From: Tetrahymena thermophila SB210
Taxonomy: Eukaryota; Ciliophora; Oligohymenophorea; Hymenostomatida; Tetrahymenidae
NCBI RefSeq assembly: GCF_000189635.1
Contig: NW_002476216.1
Location: 292,819 to 356,818 of the forward strand
Reading direction: 5' to 3'
DNA: 64,000 nt
The notes below the pieces were generated by a model. The model ran no database searches, was not told the DNA's origin, and saw only the letters and a list, made by a program, of their open reading frames with translations. This document shows positions 50,339 through 61,805 of the stretch, in pieces (position 1 is the first letter of the stretch; each line of letters begins with the position of its first letter). A program made the translations under genes and the position numbers.

Positions 50339-52557
50339 TTAAGTAAGTTAAATAAAAACCTAAAGTAAAGATTTTTTAGATTTAAATGAAATTTTCTTAA
50401 AAAATGATAATAAATTCTGATTTTACATGAGATCAAGTGACAAATTTGAAATTTTTTTGCAGTTTGCTAGTGCGATACCTATAGCTGATACTCCTTCGTC
50501 ACTTATTTGATTGACACTATAATTATTTATGAGATATTTATTAGTAATAAATATAGAAGAAGAATAGGAAATTAAGTTTCAAATAATAAGTTAGATATAA
50601 AAAAAAAGAATATATTTGCAGTAAATAATTTAAAATAAATTAGAAATAAGTGAAGTTAGTTAGTTAATAAGTAAGTTCATTAAAATAAGAAATAAAACAA
50701 CCTAAAAAAAATAAATTTTATTTACGAGACATCAAGCTTCAAATTTGAGAGATTAGTGTAAGTTGCTAAAGAAGAACCTAAGTTTAAAGCACCGTGATCA
50801 CTTATACCGTTGCTTCTTTTTTAAGTATTCAGTATTAATTAATAATAAACAATTAAAAACAAACATCTTTAAAAATTAAATGGTTTAAAATAAATTAATT
50901 TACAAAAAATTGAATTAAATTTGATCGAAAAAATAATTTAAAATGCAAAATAAATTATTATTTAATAGAAGCTAACAAATTGTTAAATAAAAAAATATAA
51001 AAATGGCAAAAAATTATACAAAAATTTTATTATAATAAATCTAATTAAATCAAATTTAATTAGGATCTTATTTTTTTCAAATTAAAGTTTATTTATGAAA
51101 TAGGAATTACGAAAGATTAAGTGTTAAGCTTGTCAGACATGTAATCTTTGCTAAGACAGAAGTTAAACCTAATACACCCTTATCTCCAATATTGTTTGAT
51201 CTTTTTATATATTAATTTATTTTAATTAGTTAGTTAGGATATAATCAACATTATATAAGAAAATTAATCTCCAACTTGATCATAAAAACAATTTAAATAT
51301 TAAAGTAAAATATTTATTTTCAAATTATTGTTTCAAGGTAAATAAATAAATATTAGAGGTCTCCTTACAAAAAATTAATAAATGCAAAATTTATTATTTC
51401 AATTAAAATTCTATATATTATCTTTCTAATAAACAGTAAATGCTTAAGAGTTAAAATTTAAACTCGAAAAATTTAAAATATAATCAGATTTTGATTGACA
51501 ATCATGATAAAAAATAAAATATCTAAACTGGAAGTAAACAGTTTTTTTTAATTCTCCATTAATTCATATGCAAAAAATACAGAATGTTAAAAAATAAGCT
51601 GCTTTTACTCAAGAGAAAGTGTCAAGTCTGTGAGATTTGTGTAGGTTTCAAACGTAGAAGCAAAGCTCAGTATACCTTCCCCACTAATGTCATTTCCCCT
51701 ATTGATAAATTTAATGCAAATTTTTTGACGATAAAATTAAGAACAAGAATAAAAAATAAGATGAAAAAGATAAAAACTAAAACAAAAAAAACAATAAAAT
51801 GGTAGAATGAATGTTAAATTAACTTTAATTTATTTTATTTTAAATAAAAAAATTATAAACTAATAATCTCTATGATTTACGAGAGATAGAGTTTCATTAT
51901 TGAAAGGTTAGGGCAATTTTTTAAAGAAATAGCTAAGCCTGTTGCAAACTCATCTCCGATATAACAGTTTCTTTTGAAGTATTAAATAAAAATTGAATTG
52001 CTGAAAATGCAGGAGTTAAGAAGAAAAATTAAAAAAATGAAATTAAGAATATAATTTTAAATTTAAGAAAATAGCAAAATCTTAAGAATATAAATTAAAA
52101 GAGTATAATTAGTTTTAAATTATATAATAAATTAAATAATTTAGCATTACGAGATGTTAAGATTTAAACTTGAAAGGTTTGTGCATTTTTCTAAACCTGA
52201 GCTTAATTAAGGGATTTATTCTCCGTAAATTTAGTTCCTTTTAAGTTTATTATTTTAAATGAGTATAAAATCAAAAAAAATATATATATATAAAAATTCT
52301 AACCGAAACAAGTGATATATAACAGTAAAAATAAAAAGTAAGAAGTTAAAATAAATTTTTCTATATTTTTATTATTTAATTTAAATTAATTTAATTTTTA
52401 TTAATAATATTTACCAAAGATTGAGCTTCAGATCAGTATGACATTCAAATGAAGAGCTTAAAAACTTTTATGATAATAAAAATATTTTAAAATAATCAAT
52501 AACAAAAAAAAAATTTACATCATAAAGCTCTGTAAAACATTTTTTCATTTATATCAT
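46844..52557 (-). CDS. exon-per-repeat LRR protein C
   Basis: 506 residues. Exons 5' to 3': 52557-52519, 52464-52415, 52237-52151, 51970-51881, 51698-51609, 51200-51111, 50815-50726, 50516-50427, 50149-50060, 49925-49836, 49616-49527, 48819-48730, 48506-48417, 48194-48105, 47719-47636 region (47709-47626), 47448-47359, 47190-47101 and 46934-46844. Thirteen internal exons are 90 nt, with one of 87 and one of 84 (a 6-nt in-frame deletion relative to gene D). Repeats read like NQISDEGVSAIGIALANCKK and NLIGDEGVSRLSSSLGNCLN. A short first exon (MIQMKKCFTELYD) plus a 50-nt second exon cap the array, as in genes A, B and D. The exon at 49836 is followed by GCATAAG instead of GT. Decayed repeat exons lie near 49010-49100 and 47880-47990. 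Confidence 0.8.
48909..48948. repeat. (ATGT)n microsatellite in a gene C intron
   Basis: About ten uninterrupted ATGT units in the long intron between the exons at 49527 and 48819. The equivalent intron of gene D lacks it. Confidence 0.92.
49000..49110 (-). pseudogene. decayed LRR exon inside gene C intron
   Basis: The minus strand here is alignable with 55005-55085 in gene D. There it reads as the tail of a repeat (SIIKCGFQIRLTF in one frame), but the start, the LRR leucines and a usable splice pair are lost. The large gap between exons 49527 and 48819 is where one repeat exon would be expected. Confidence 0.5.
49834..49835 (-). other. GC splice donor (GT in the paralogue)
   Basis: On the minus strand the exon 49925-49836 is followed by GCATAAG. 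The equivalent exon of gene D (55843-55754) is followed by GTATTAG. This is a GC-AG intron or a damaged donor. Confidence 0.75.
50307..50347. repeat. (AAGT)n microsatellite in a gene C intron
   Basis: About nine AAGT units with one imperfect unit, inside the intron between the exons ending at 50427 and starting at 50149. Confidence 0.9.
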
Positions 52558-52941
52558 TCTTCTTTTTAGAATACTAAACAAACAATAAATTTTTTTTAAA
52601 ACTAAAGTAATTAATTAATTAAATACATATATATCTAGATACTTTAATTTTTTGAAAATACTTGAAATTATTGATTCAATAATATATAAAATCCAAGTAA
52701 ATATTTAATAAATAACTAAAAAATCTATTAATAATATGTGGCATATTTATAAAACATTACATAATAATTAAAACAAAGAAATAAATATTGATCAAAAAAT
52801 AAATATTAAAACATTTTTTTATTGATAAAAATTCAATTAGATAAAAAATATTTAAATAACTAATAAAATTGTTATCCTCAACATTAAATAAATACATTTA
52901 ATTCAATAAAAGAATAATTTAATAAAAATATCTTTAATTGT
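52558..52941. other. spacer between LRR genes C and D
   Basis: 384 bp of AT-rich DNA that should include the promoter of gene C. It resembles 46600-46840 in its right part. No other feature is seen. Confidence 0.55.
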
Positions 52942-55900
52942 TCATAAAACTAACATCATGACAACTAGATTTTTTTATTTCAAAATCTTTGTCGATATGT
53001 TAAATAATTCTTCATAAGGAATACTAGTTTCTCTTTAATTATTATATAAAAAATTTAAAAATAAATTAATTATACTAAAAATCGAAACTAAGCTTTAATT
53101 CATAAAAATATGAAAAAAACAATAGTAAAAAAATTTTATTGCTTAAAATTAATATAAAGAAAAAATAAAACAATTAAAATTAATTCATATTTATACCCTA
53201 TTCTAAGTTTCAAAGTTGAAAGTTTAGCACACTTTGCTAAACCAGAGGCTAAATCTAAAGCACCATTTAAATTAATACTATTGTAGCTTTTAATATTTAC
53301 ACATTAAATTTATTAGTTTTCATCAAAAAATATTAGAATAAAATAATCAAACTAACAATAAATCATTAAAATTAAACAAAATAATCAAAATAAATTTATA
53401 AAACATGTTTTATTTTTCTAAACTAATTTAGCGATAAATATATCAAAAGCATAAAAATCATTATAAATTTTACTTAAGATCTAGTTCCAAATTTTAGAGA
53501 TTAAGGCAATTAGATAAAGAAATACCTAAGTCTAATGCTGATTATTCATCAATAAAGTTACATCTTTTTATGAACCAAAATAAATGATTCAATTAAAAAC
53601 AAAAATTAAAAATGATGTAGATTCCAAAAAAAAGAAATAAATAAAAAATATAATAAATAGTGTTTGATTGATTAAAATTATTTCTTAAAATAATAAATAA
53701 TAACACAATAAAAACAAATAGAACTTATTTACGAGAGATTAAGTGATAAATTTGAGATATTAGCCCAGCTTGGTAATGCAAAAATTAAGTCTTAAAAAGA
53801 TTAAGTAGTAATTTCAATTTAACTTTTTAAAATAAATAAATTTAAAGTTAATAAGAAATAAACTGAAAGTAAAAATTTTAAATTATTGAAAGTTTTAAAC
53901 TATGATATATATAATAAATTCAAATACAATCAAAAAACAGATAAATCAAAATAAAAAAGATATTTTTAAACTCTGCATTAAAATTTTATTTTTGGTCCTT
54001 AATATATATATAAGTAATTAACTCTTACTTAATGAGGAGTTTTAATATATTTAAAAAAAATATATTTTGGTAAATTAATTTTTATATAAAGCAATATCTT
54101 AACTATATTTAAATAAACTATTTTACCTAATATCAAGTGTTAAACTAGACAGTTTAGTACAATTTTTGAAATTAGAGGCTATGCTTGATATACCCTAGTC
54201 ACCAAACTAATTATTACTTTTTTGTATTTTCAATTTTAATATGTTTATTTTAAACTATGAAAAAATAAGAAAAAGGTAAAATCGTTTTTAAATTTAAAAA
54301 ATAAACTAATAATCAGCTCAAAAAAAATTATTTGAATTAAAGAGTTATGAAGAAAAATTTACTTTTTAAATTAAACTTTATTTAAAAATAGAGAATCCAA
54401 AAATAAAAAAATAAATATAAAGGGATCTATCTTACCTTAGATTAAGAGTCAAGTGTGAAAGATTTATGCAGTTTCCTAAAGAGGAACTCAATCTTGATAA
54501 ACCTTCATCCCCAATTAAATTGCCACTTTTTTGTGTTTAAAATAAATAGATAATTAAATAAATAATAAATAAATAAATAAATAAGTTATTAGTTAGATAT
54601 CATAAAAAAAATGTGAAATAAAAAAATAAAAAATAATTTAAAATTGATTTTATTTTTTAAAAATAAATAATAAAATAAAATATATTTAGAAGTGTAAATA
54701 AAATAAATCAATAGAAAGGAAAAAAAACAGATTTTTATTTATAAAAAATATCAGCATTAAATTAAATTATTTTTACCATAGTGTTAATGTCAAATCAGAG
54801 AGGTTAAAGCATTTTTCTAATGCTTAACCTAAGGTTGAAGCACCTTCATCGCCAATTTAATTCGCTCTTTTTAAAGTTTTAAGATAAATTTTTTATTTTA
54901 TTTAAAAAATGAATTTTAAAAAATAAAAAGTTAAATTTGAAACAAGTATATTTTAAATTCATGCTAAGTGTAGTTTGTGTCTTTAAAAAGAAATATATTA
55001 GAGTAAAATGTCAATCTTATTTGAAATCCACATTTTATGATTGATGATCGAATGACCAAATTCAAATTGAGTTGAGTTTTTTCTTAAAAAATTAAATTAA
55101 AATATTTTATAAGATCTTTGCATGCATATAAATGAGACAGACTATCAAAAAAGTATATAGAAATTATTTGATACATTAATTTTTAAAGTTTAAAAATGTA
55201 AATTTAAATAAATTGGATGGATGGATGGATGTTTTATCCAATCAACATTTGAAATCTTTTCAAAAAAAAAAATATAAATCTAATAAAATCAATTTAACTT
55301 TAGATTTTCACAATAATTCTCATTTTTATTTAAAAGATATTTTAAGAAAAATAATTATTAGGATTTATTTAATATATAAAATGACTTTAATCACAAATTA
55401 AAATAAAGTGTAAGACAAACAAAATAAAAATTAAATAAAGAGCTAGCTGAAAAAAGAATTTTACGTAAGGTTTAGCTACAAATTGGAAAGTTTAATATAT
55501 TTTTCCAATACAACACTAAACGATGATATTTCCTAGTCACTAGTTTATGTATCACTTTTTAATATTTTTAAGATAAATTAAGTATTAAGATTAAAAAAAT
55601 TAATGATTTTATTTTGGTTTAAAATTGAATAAAATTTTTAGTTATCAAATATATTCAAAATTTATAAAAAATAAGTAAAAAATTTAATAAGAAAATAATA
55701 TTTCAATTAATTTTAATATTTAGAAATAAAAACAAAGAATTAAAATCTAATACTAGAGATCTAATATCAAAGTCGTAAGGTTAGAACAGGTTGACAAATC
55801 AGAACTTAAGCATGATAGACCTTATCCATTAATTTAATTGTTCCTTTTAACATTTGCAGTAAAAAAAACAATTAGAAAATAAGAAATAAAAGATAAATAT

Positions 55901-58822
55901 AATTAAAAATTAAAACTTAATTTAATTTAAACAAATAAAGCAATTAAAAGTAAAATTTCTACTAGAGATCAATTGTCAATTTTGAGAGGGTAGTACTGTT
56001 TTTAAAAGCAGAACCTAAACCGGATATACCCTATGAACCAAACTTGTTACTACTTTTTATATATCATGCATAAATTAATAGTTAGGATAGAGTTGATAAA
56101 GGAAATAAATATGAAAAAAAAAAAATTTTTTAGATTTTAGTGAATTTTTTAAAAGAAATAAAATAATTGATAATAAATTCTTATTTTACTGGAGACCAAG
56201 TGATAAATTTGAGATTTTTTTGCAGTTTGCTAGTGAGATACCTAGAGCTGATACTCCTTCGTCTTATATCTCATTGACACTTTAAATATTTAAGAGAAAT
56301 TTATTGGTGATCAAAATATAGATGAAGAATTAAAAAGTAAGAAATAAGTATCAAATAAAAAGTTAAATATAAAAAATAAACAATAAGTTTGGAATAACAA
56401 TAAATTAATGAATCATGTATTAATGAAATTAAAAATTAATCAAAAAAAAAATAAAACAATCAAAAACAAATAAACTATTTTTACGAAGCGTCAAGCACCA
56501 GACTTTAGAGATTCATGTAAGTTGCTAAAGATGAACCTAAGTTTAAAGCACCCTGATCACTTATACAATTGTTTCTTTTTAAGTATTAAGTGTTAATTAA
56601 TTAAATATTTTATTAATAAAAAACAATTAAAAACTAAAATCTTTAAAAATTAAGATGAAAATTGAAGCAAAAGTTTAAAATAAATTATCCGACAAATAAT
56701 TGTCTTAAATAAAATCAGCAAATTAATAAAACGTGCAAAATAAAAAAAATTCAACAACAAAATCAAAATTAGTAAAATAATTTTTACGAGATATCAAGAG
56801 TCAAGTTTGAGAGATTTTGAATGCTTGCAAAAGAAGAGGTTAAGCCTAATATTCCCTCATCACTAAACCAGTTTCTCCTTTTTATGTAATCAATATCAAT
56901 TTATTAGTTAGTATGAAAGAAAATAGTCAAAACATTAAAATTAATTAAGACACTAAAAAGAAATGAAAGTATAAGTTTAAAACAAATTAATAGAACAAGA
57001 CAATAAAAATAAAATTATCAAAAATAAAAAATTATTTTTTTACTTAAGATTGAGAGACAAATTTGATAGATTAATGCATTTTGATAAAGCTGAACCTAAA
57101 TCAGTTACACCCTGCACATCAATTTAGCCTTAACTTTTAAAATAAATAAGCTAATTTATTATTAAACAAAAAAAAGGAAGTAACATTTCATTGTAAAAAT
57201 TTATACAAAAACTTCATCATTATTTGATAATGATAAATTTAATTAAATTTATTCAATTGGAATCTTATTTTTACAAATTAAAGTATCAAAATGAAATAAA
57301 AGTATCAAATATTAAATATTTTACGAGAGATCAAGTGTTAAGCTTGTAAGACATGTAATCTTTGCTAAGGCAGAACTTAAAAATTGTGCACCCTTATCTC
57401 CAATTTTATTTGATCTTTTTATAAATTAAAAATATTTTAGCTATTTAGAATGTCAATTATTAAGCTCTAACATAATCAAAAAAGCATAAAATAATTTATT
57501 TATTTATTTTCAAATTATCTTTTCAAACTAAATAAATCTTAGAGCTTTCCCTAAAAGAAACTAAAAAATGCATAATTCAACATAGAAACTAATTTTTGCA
57601 ATTAAAATTTAATTTTTTTAAATCTTATTCAATTTTATTGTTTGTTTTTATAAAAGTAAGTAAATGCTTAAAAGTTAACACCAAAACTAGAAAAAACTAA
57701 AATAAAATTAGATTTTATTTTGACAATCATGATAAAAAAAATAAAATATTATCAAAAACAGAAAAAAAAACTATTTTTTTAAAATTCTCTAATCATTTAT
57801 ATACAAAAATAGTGAATATTTTTACTCAAAAGAAAGTGTCAAATCTGTAAGATTTGCGTAGGTTTCAATTGTAGAAGTAAAGGCAAGTATACCCTCTTCA
57901 CTAATGTCATTTTCCCTATTAATAAATTTGATTTAACATAATGATTAAATTAAAAAAAATTATAAAAAATAAGATAATAAAAATCAAAACTAAGATAAAA
58001 AAGTAATAAATAATAGTTATAGAATATGTTAAATAAACTATAATTTATTTTATTTTGAATATAAAAATTAAAAACTAATAATCTATCTGATTTACGAGAG
58101 ATATAGCTTCACTTTCGAAAGCATAGGGCACTTTTTTAGAGCAATAGCTAAGTTTGATGCAAATTCATCACCGATAAGGCAATTTCTTTTGAAGTATTAA
58201 ACATTAAATTGCGGAATATGCGAAAGAGTTAAGAAAAAAAGCTAAAAAAATAAATTAAGAATGTAATTAATTATAAATTTAAGAAAAAGAGAAAAAATCT
58301 AAAAATATAAATTAAAAAAATATTTTTCTTTTAAAATTTTATAATAAGCAACATTTTCAAAAGTTAATAATTTGGTATTACGAGATGTTTAGATTTAAAC
58401 TTGAAAGATTAGTGCATTTTGCTAAACCTGAGCTTAATTCTGGGATTTCTTCACCGTCTACTTAGTTCCTTTTAAATTTATTGAAATTAAGTTTAATATT
58501 TTAGATGTAAATAAAAACAAGAAAAAGTATTAAATATAAAATGAATCCAAACTAAAAATTAATTAGTGGTAAAATGTATAAAAAATTAAAATTAAGAAGT
58601 TAAAAAATAAATTTTTCTATATTATTTAATATTGTAAATATCAAATTTAAATTAATTTAATTGTTATTAATAGTATTTACCAAAGATCTATTTCCAGATC
58701 AGTATGACTTTCAAAAGATGAGCTTAAAAACTTTTATGATAAAAAACATATTTTAAAATAATATATAACAAAAAAAAATTTACGTTATAAAGCTCTTTAT
58801 AGCATTTTTTCTATTATATCAT
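52942..58822 (-). CDS. exon-per-repeat LRR protein D, tandem sister of C
   Basis: 568 residues. Exons 5' to 3': 58822-58784, 58730-58681, 58468-58382, 58185-58096, 57915-57826, 57414-57325, 57133-57044, 56877-56788, 56574-56485, 56279-56190, 56052-55963, 55843-55754, 55554-55465, 54866-54777, 54525-54436, 54216-54127, 53822-53733, 53563-53474, 53286-53197 and 53032-52942. Sixteen exons are exactly 90 nt and one is 87; all junctions from exon 2 on are phase 2. The first exons encode MIQQKKCYKELYN and FLSSSFESHTDLEIDL. Repeats follow, such as NLIGDEGLSRLSSSLGNCIN. Exons 57133-57044 and 56877-56788 have no counterpart in gene C, where the corresponding interval is about 450 bp shorter. No signal peptide or membrane helix is seen. 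Confidence 0.82.
55005..55090 (-). pseudogene. decayed LRR exon inside gene D intron
   Basis: It lies where a repeat exon is expected between exons 55465 and 54866. The minus strand keeps an LRR-like tail (KCGFQIRLTF) but no complete 90-nt phase-2 exon with splice sites. Confidence 0.5.
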
Positions 58823-60688
58823 TTTTTTTAGAAGACTGAGTGAATAACAAGCAAATTTTCTTAAAACTATATTAATTATGAATTTATCTAGATACTTTAA
58901 TTTTATATCAAATGTTAATTTAAATGAAGCAAATAAATTATCATGAGATCAAATTTTTTAATGTTTTTAGAAAGATAATCCTTAATTTAATGTAAATATT
59001 TAAACTATTGATACATTAATATGTAAATCCAAATATAGATAGTAGTCGAAAACACATACATACATACATATTTTTAATATTCTTCAAAAATAATAATTTT
59101 TTTATTTTTTTAAATTTTTATTTAATACCTTAATTAATTTTTGCGACCTATTATCAAATTTCATTTGTATAATTTAACATTTTTAAATATATCATTGATA
59201 TCTATTAATTGTGTAATTAAAGAATAGTAATTGTAAGATTACAAAATAAAAATTATCTAATTTATTTTTAGATGTAAATAAAAATACAAAATGCAAAACA
59301 CTAGAATCAAAACTTACTTAAATAGTATTTATTTATTGCTAATTTTCAAATTTGTGTAAATACGATAAAATAAATGAATTTATGTTGAACCTTCAATGAA
59401 TGAAATCATCCCATGCCACAATTTTATTAATTTTAAAATAATGTAGATAATATACAAACAACTTGAACTGGAATGGCTTTAATTCAACCTGTAATACATA
59501 CTAACGCTTGCGATTAAATTAATAAATTCTATTTGTATCATGCTTACAGATGGTCAGTGGTCTAGGTTGCTAAAATAGATAAATCATCATGATTTTACTC
59601 TTAAAACAAAGCTAGCTAGCTGCCTACCTTTTTATTCATAGCTTTGTAAAAACTAAATCTATTATGAATTTATTTACCTTTACAATACACTACATATTAG
59701 CAATAATTAATTTTTAAAAATTATCAATTCAATATTATTTTGATTCATGTAATAAAAATAATTGACATTTTATATTTTAGTATTTATTTATAAAGCTATT
59801 TATAATAGATAAAATATTCTGTGTATTCTACTAAATACTTAACCTGCAAAAATATAAATTAGTTCAAAATCCTTTTTATTTAATTAATTTTGTTTTCTGA
59901 TTAGAAATTTAATCAAATTTCTTGTACTTTCTTATGCAAAAGAAATTTTAATAATTTAGATTTCCTAAATTCCACTATTTGTAATACATTTAAAAAATAG
60001 AATGAGCTACTGTAATTATCCATAGCTTTTTAATAACCTCTATTGAACCCTGAATCTCTCTCTACTCTTTAGTGTATATTTATTAGGGTAATTTAAGAAT
60101 TATTAACACCAAGTATCTATTTTTATTTATTAACATATACCTACTATTACATTTTACTCACACCTAATACCAAATGTTTTTTTTTCATATACATTTTAAT
60201 TGCATTATTAAATTTCATTAGCATAATTTAACATTTTTAGATAAATCATTTATACATATTAGTTATTTAATTAAAAATATTAGGGCCAAGATGATAAAAT
60301 TAAAAATTATTTAATTTATTTTTTGATGTAAATAAAAATATAAAATGCAAAACACTAGAATGAATTAATGAATAAATTAAGTATTAACCTAAAAAGCAAA
60401 AACAATTAAAATAATATTAATAAATCTAAATTACTTTAAGCAAACATCTATCTCAATTTAAAAATTATTTATTTGTTATTTCTATATGCAATAGTATTTA
60501 AATCAATTAATCAATTTAAAAAAATTATAAAAGAAATTCCTTTTTCGTAAATATGTATGTTCCTAATACAACAATCATATATATGAATCAAAGCAAAAAG
60601 ATTTCAATAAAAGAAAAAAAGATAGAAAAGAAATTTATCATAAATAATTATTTAAGAAACCAATTAAAATAAAATTAACTATTCACTT
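58823..60688. other. intergenic region with one half of a segmental duplication
   Basis: About 1.9 kb. The interval from roughly 59270 to 60060 is similar to 60290-61440, which carries an intact cysteine-rich gene. The remaining DNA is AT-rich with a (CATA)n run near 59055-59072. Confidence 0.6.
59336..59610 (+). pseudogene. dead copy of the cysteine-rich secreted-protein gene
   Basis: The sequence is clearly related to 60780-61033. It includes NEIIPCH-coding sequence (GAAATCATCCCATGCCAC), a TGGAATGGC...AATTCAACCTGTAAT stretch, an ACGCTTGCGATTAA stretch and the final TCATCATGA. The signal-peptide start is missing, and indels change the frame, with a TGA soon after the first shared Cys codon. 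No complete product is possible. Confidence 0.85.
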
Positions 60689-61033
60689 ATGATAAAGATT
60701 GGAAAGATATTTTTAATTGCAGTAATGGTAACTGCAATAGCTGCTCAACAATCATTGTGTTAGCCAAAAAACCGTATCCAATGCTTATTTTCAAACTTGT
60801 GTATATGGAATACAAATGGAATTTGTGTTGAATCCTAAGTGAATGAAATCATCCCATGTCATAATTTCATTAATTCTGAAGAATGTGGACAATATTCAAC
60901 TTGTACTTGGAATGACTTAAATTCAACTTGTAATACTAACGCTTGTGATTAAGTTGATAAATTCTATATCTGTAAATCTTATAGAGAATGTTAATGGGTC
61001 GATGGTGTCGGCTGCTAAAATAGATCATCATGA
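60689..61033 (+). CDS. small cysteine-rich secreted protein
   Basis: An intronless frame of 114 residues. Residues 1-20 (MIKIGKIFLIAVMVTAIAAQ) form a typical signal peptide with a likely cut after the Ala-Ala region. The mature part is about 95 residues with eleven Cys in CxxW-like and NxxC groups (CIWNTNGICVE, CTWNDLNSTCNTNACD, CQWVDGVGCQ). The spaced Cys-Trp pattern suggests a disulphide-rich fold built from two or three similar modules. I do not recognise the family; secreted or surface location is inferred from the signal peptide. No membrane anchor is seen. A broken copy lies 1.3 kb upstream on the same strand, so this is a locally duplicated gene. Confidence 0.82.
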
Positions 61034-61805
61034 TTTGATTGATTCTGAAAACAAATCTAACTAGCTGCCTACCTTTTAATAGCCTTATAAAAAATAAATA
61101 AATGTATTATATATTTACCTATATAATTGACTATATAATAGTAAATATAAATATAAATTTAAAAAAACTTTCAATTCATTATTATCTTGATTCATGTAAT
61201 AAAAATAATCTGTATTTTATATCATAGTATTTAAATAATTACTATTTCATCTGTTTTTAATAGATAAAATATTGTTTTTACTAAATTGTTTAGCCTGTAA
61301 ACAGAAAAATTAGTTTCAAAATGCTTTTTATTTAATTTTGTTTTTTGATTAGAGATTTAATCAAATTTCTTGTACTTTCTTATACAAAAGAAATTTTAAT
61401 AATTCAGATTTAATGGCACTATTTTATAAAATTTTTCAAAATAATGTGAGCTAATTAAATATATATTTTATAAACTTTACAATAGAAATTCGTAGAAATG
61501 ATAAATAAAACAATTTAAAAATTAAAATATATTTAGCAACAAAAAGTAAATAAATACATCGATACATACATACTGTAATTTCTCATTAATTCTTACTTTA
61601 TTTACTGTAAACAAATAAATAAATTATGACTTAATAAAATTTTTGAATTTTAGTGTCTTAATTAAAAAGTGTCTTAATTAAGAAGAATCTACGGTATAAT
61701 GCTATCCAGTTCATCATATTTTAATACCTGGATTAGCAATACTTCTTATTAACTAAATTTCCATAAATTTCTATCCAATATTTTTTAAAACAAAATAAAT
61801 AAAAA
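61034..61805. other. intergenic, ~770 bp
   Basis: AT-rich spacer. It includes a TGTCTTAATTAA direct repeat near 61650-61685 and a TTTCTCATTAATTC motif at 61576 like the ends of the element at 62841. No gene is seen. Confidence 0.5.

Noticed and set aside
50307-50347. Regularly spaced short repeats, as might suggest a CRISPR array
   Set aside because: These are contiguous tetranucleotide microsatellites without spacers, in a eukaryotic genome.
51584-51805. Plus-strand frame with several Cys that resembles a zinc-binding peptide
   Set aside because: It is antisense to a repeat exon of LRR gene C; the Cys codons come from the reverse complement of ACA/GCA-rich LRR codons.
55213-55401. Plus-strand frame beginning with a Met-Asp-Gly-Trp repeat
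   Set aside because: The start is a GGAT microsatellite inside a gene D intron; the rest is AT-rich with no recognisable content.
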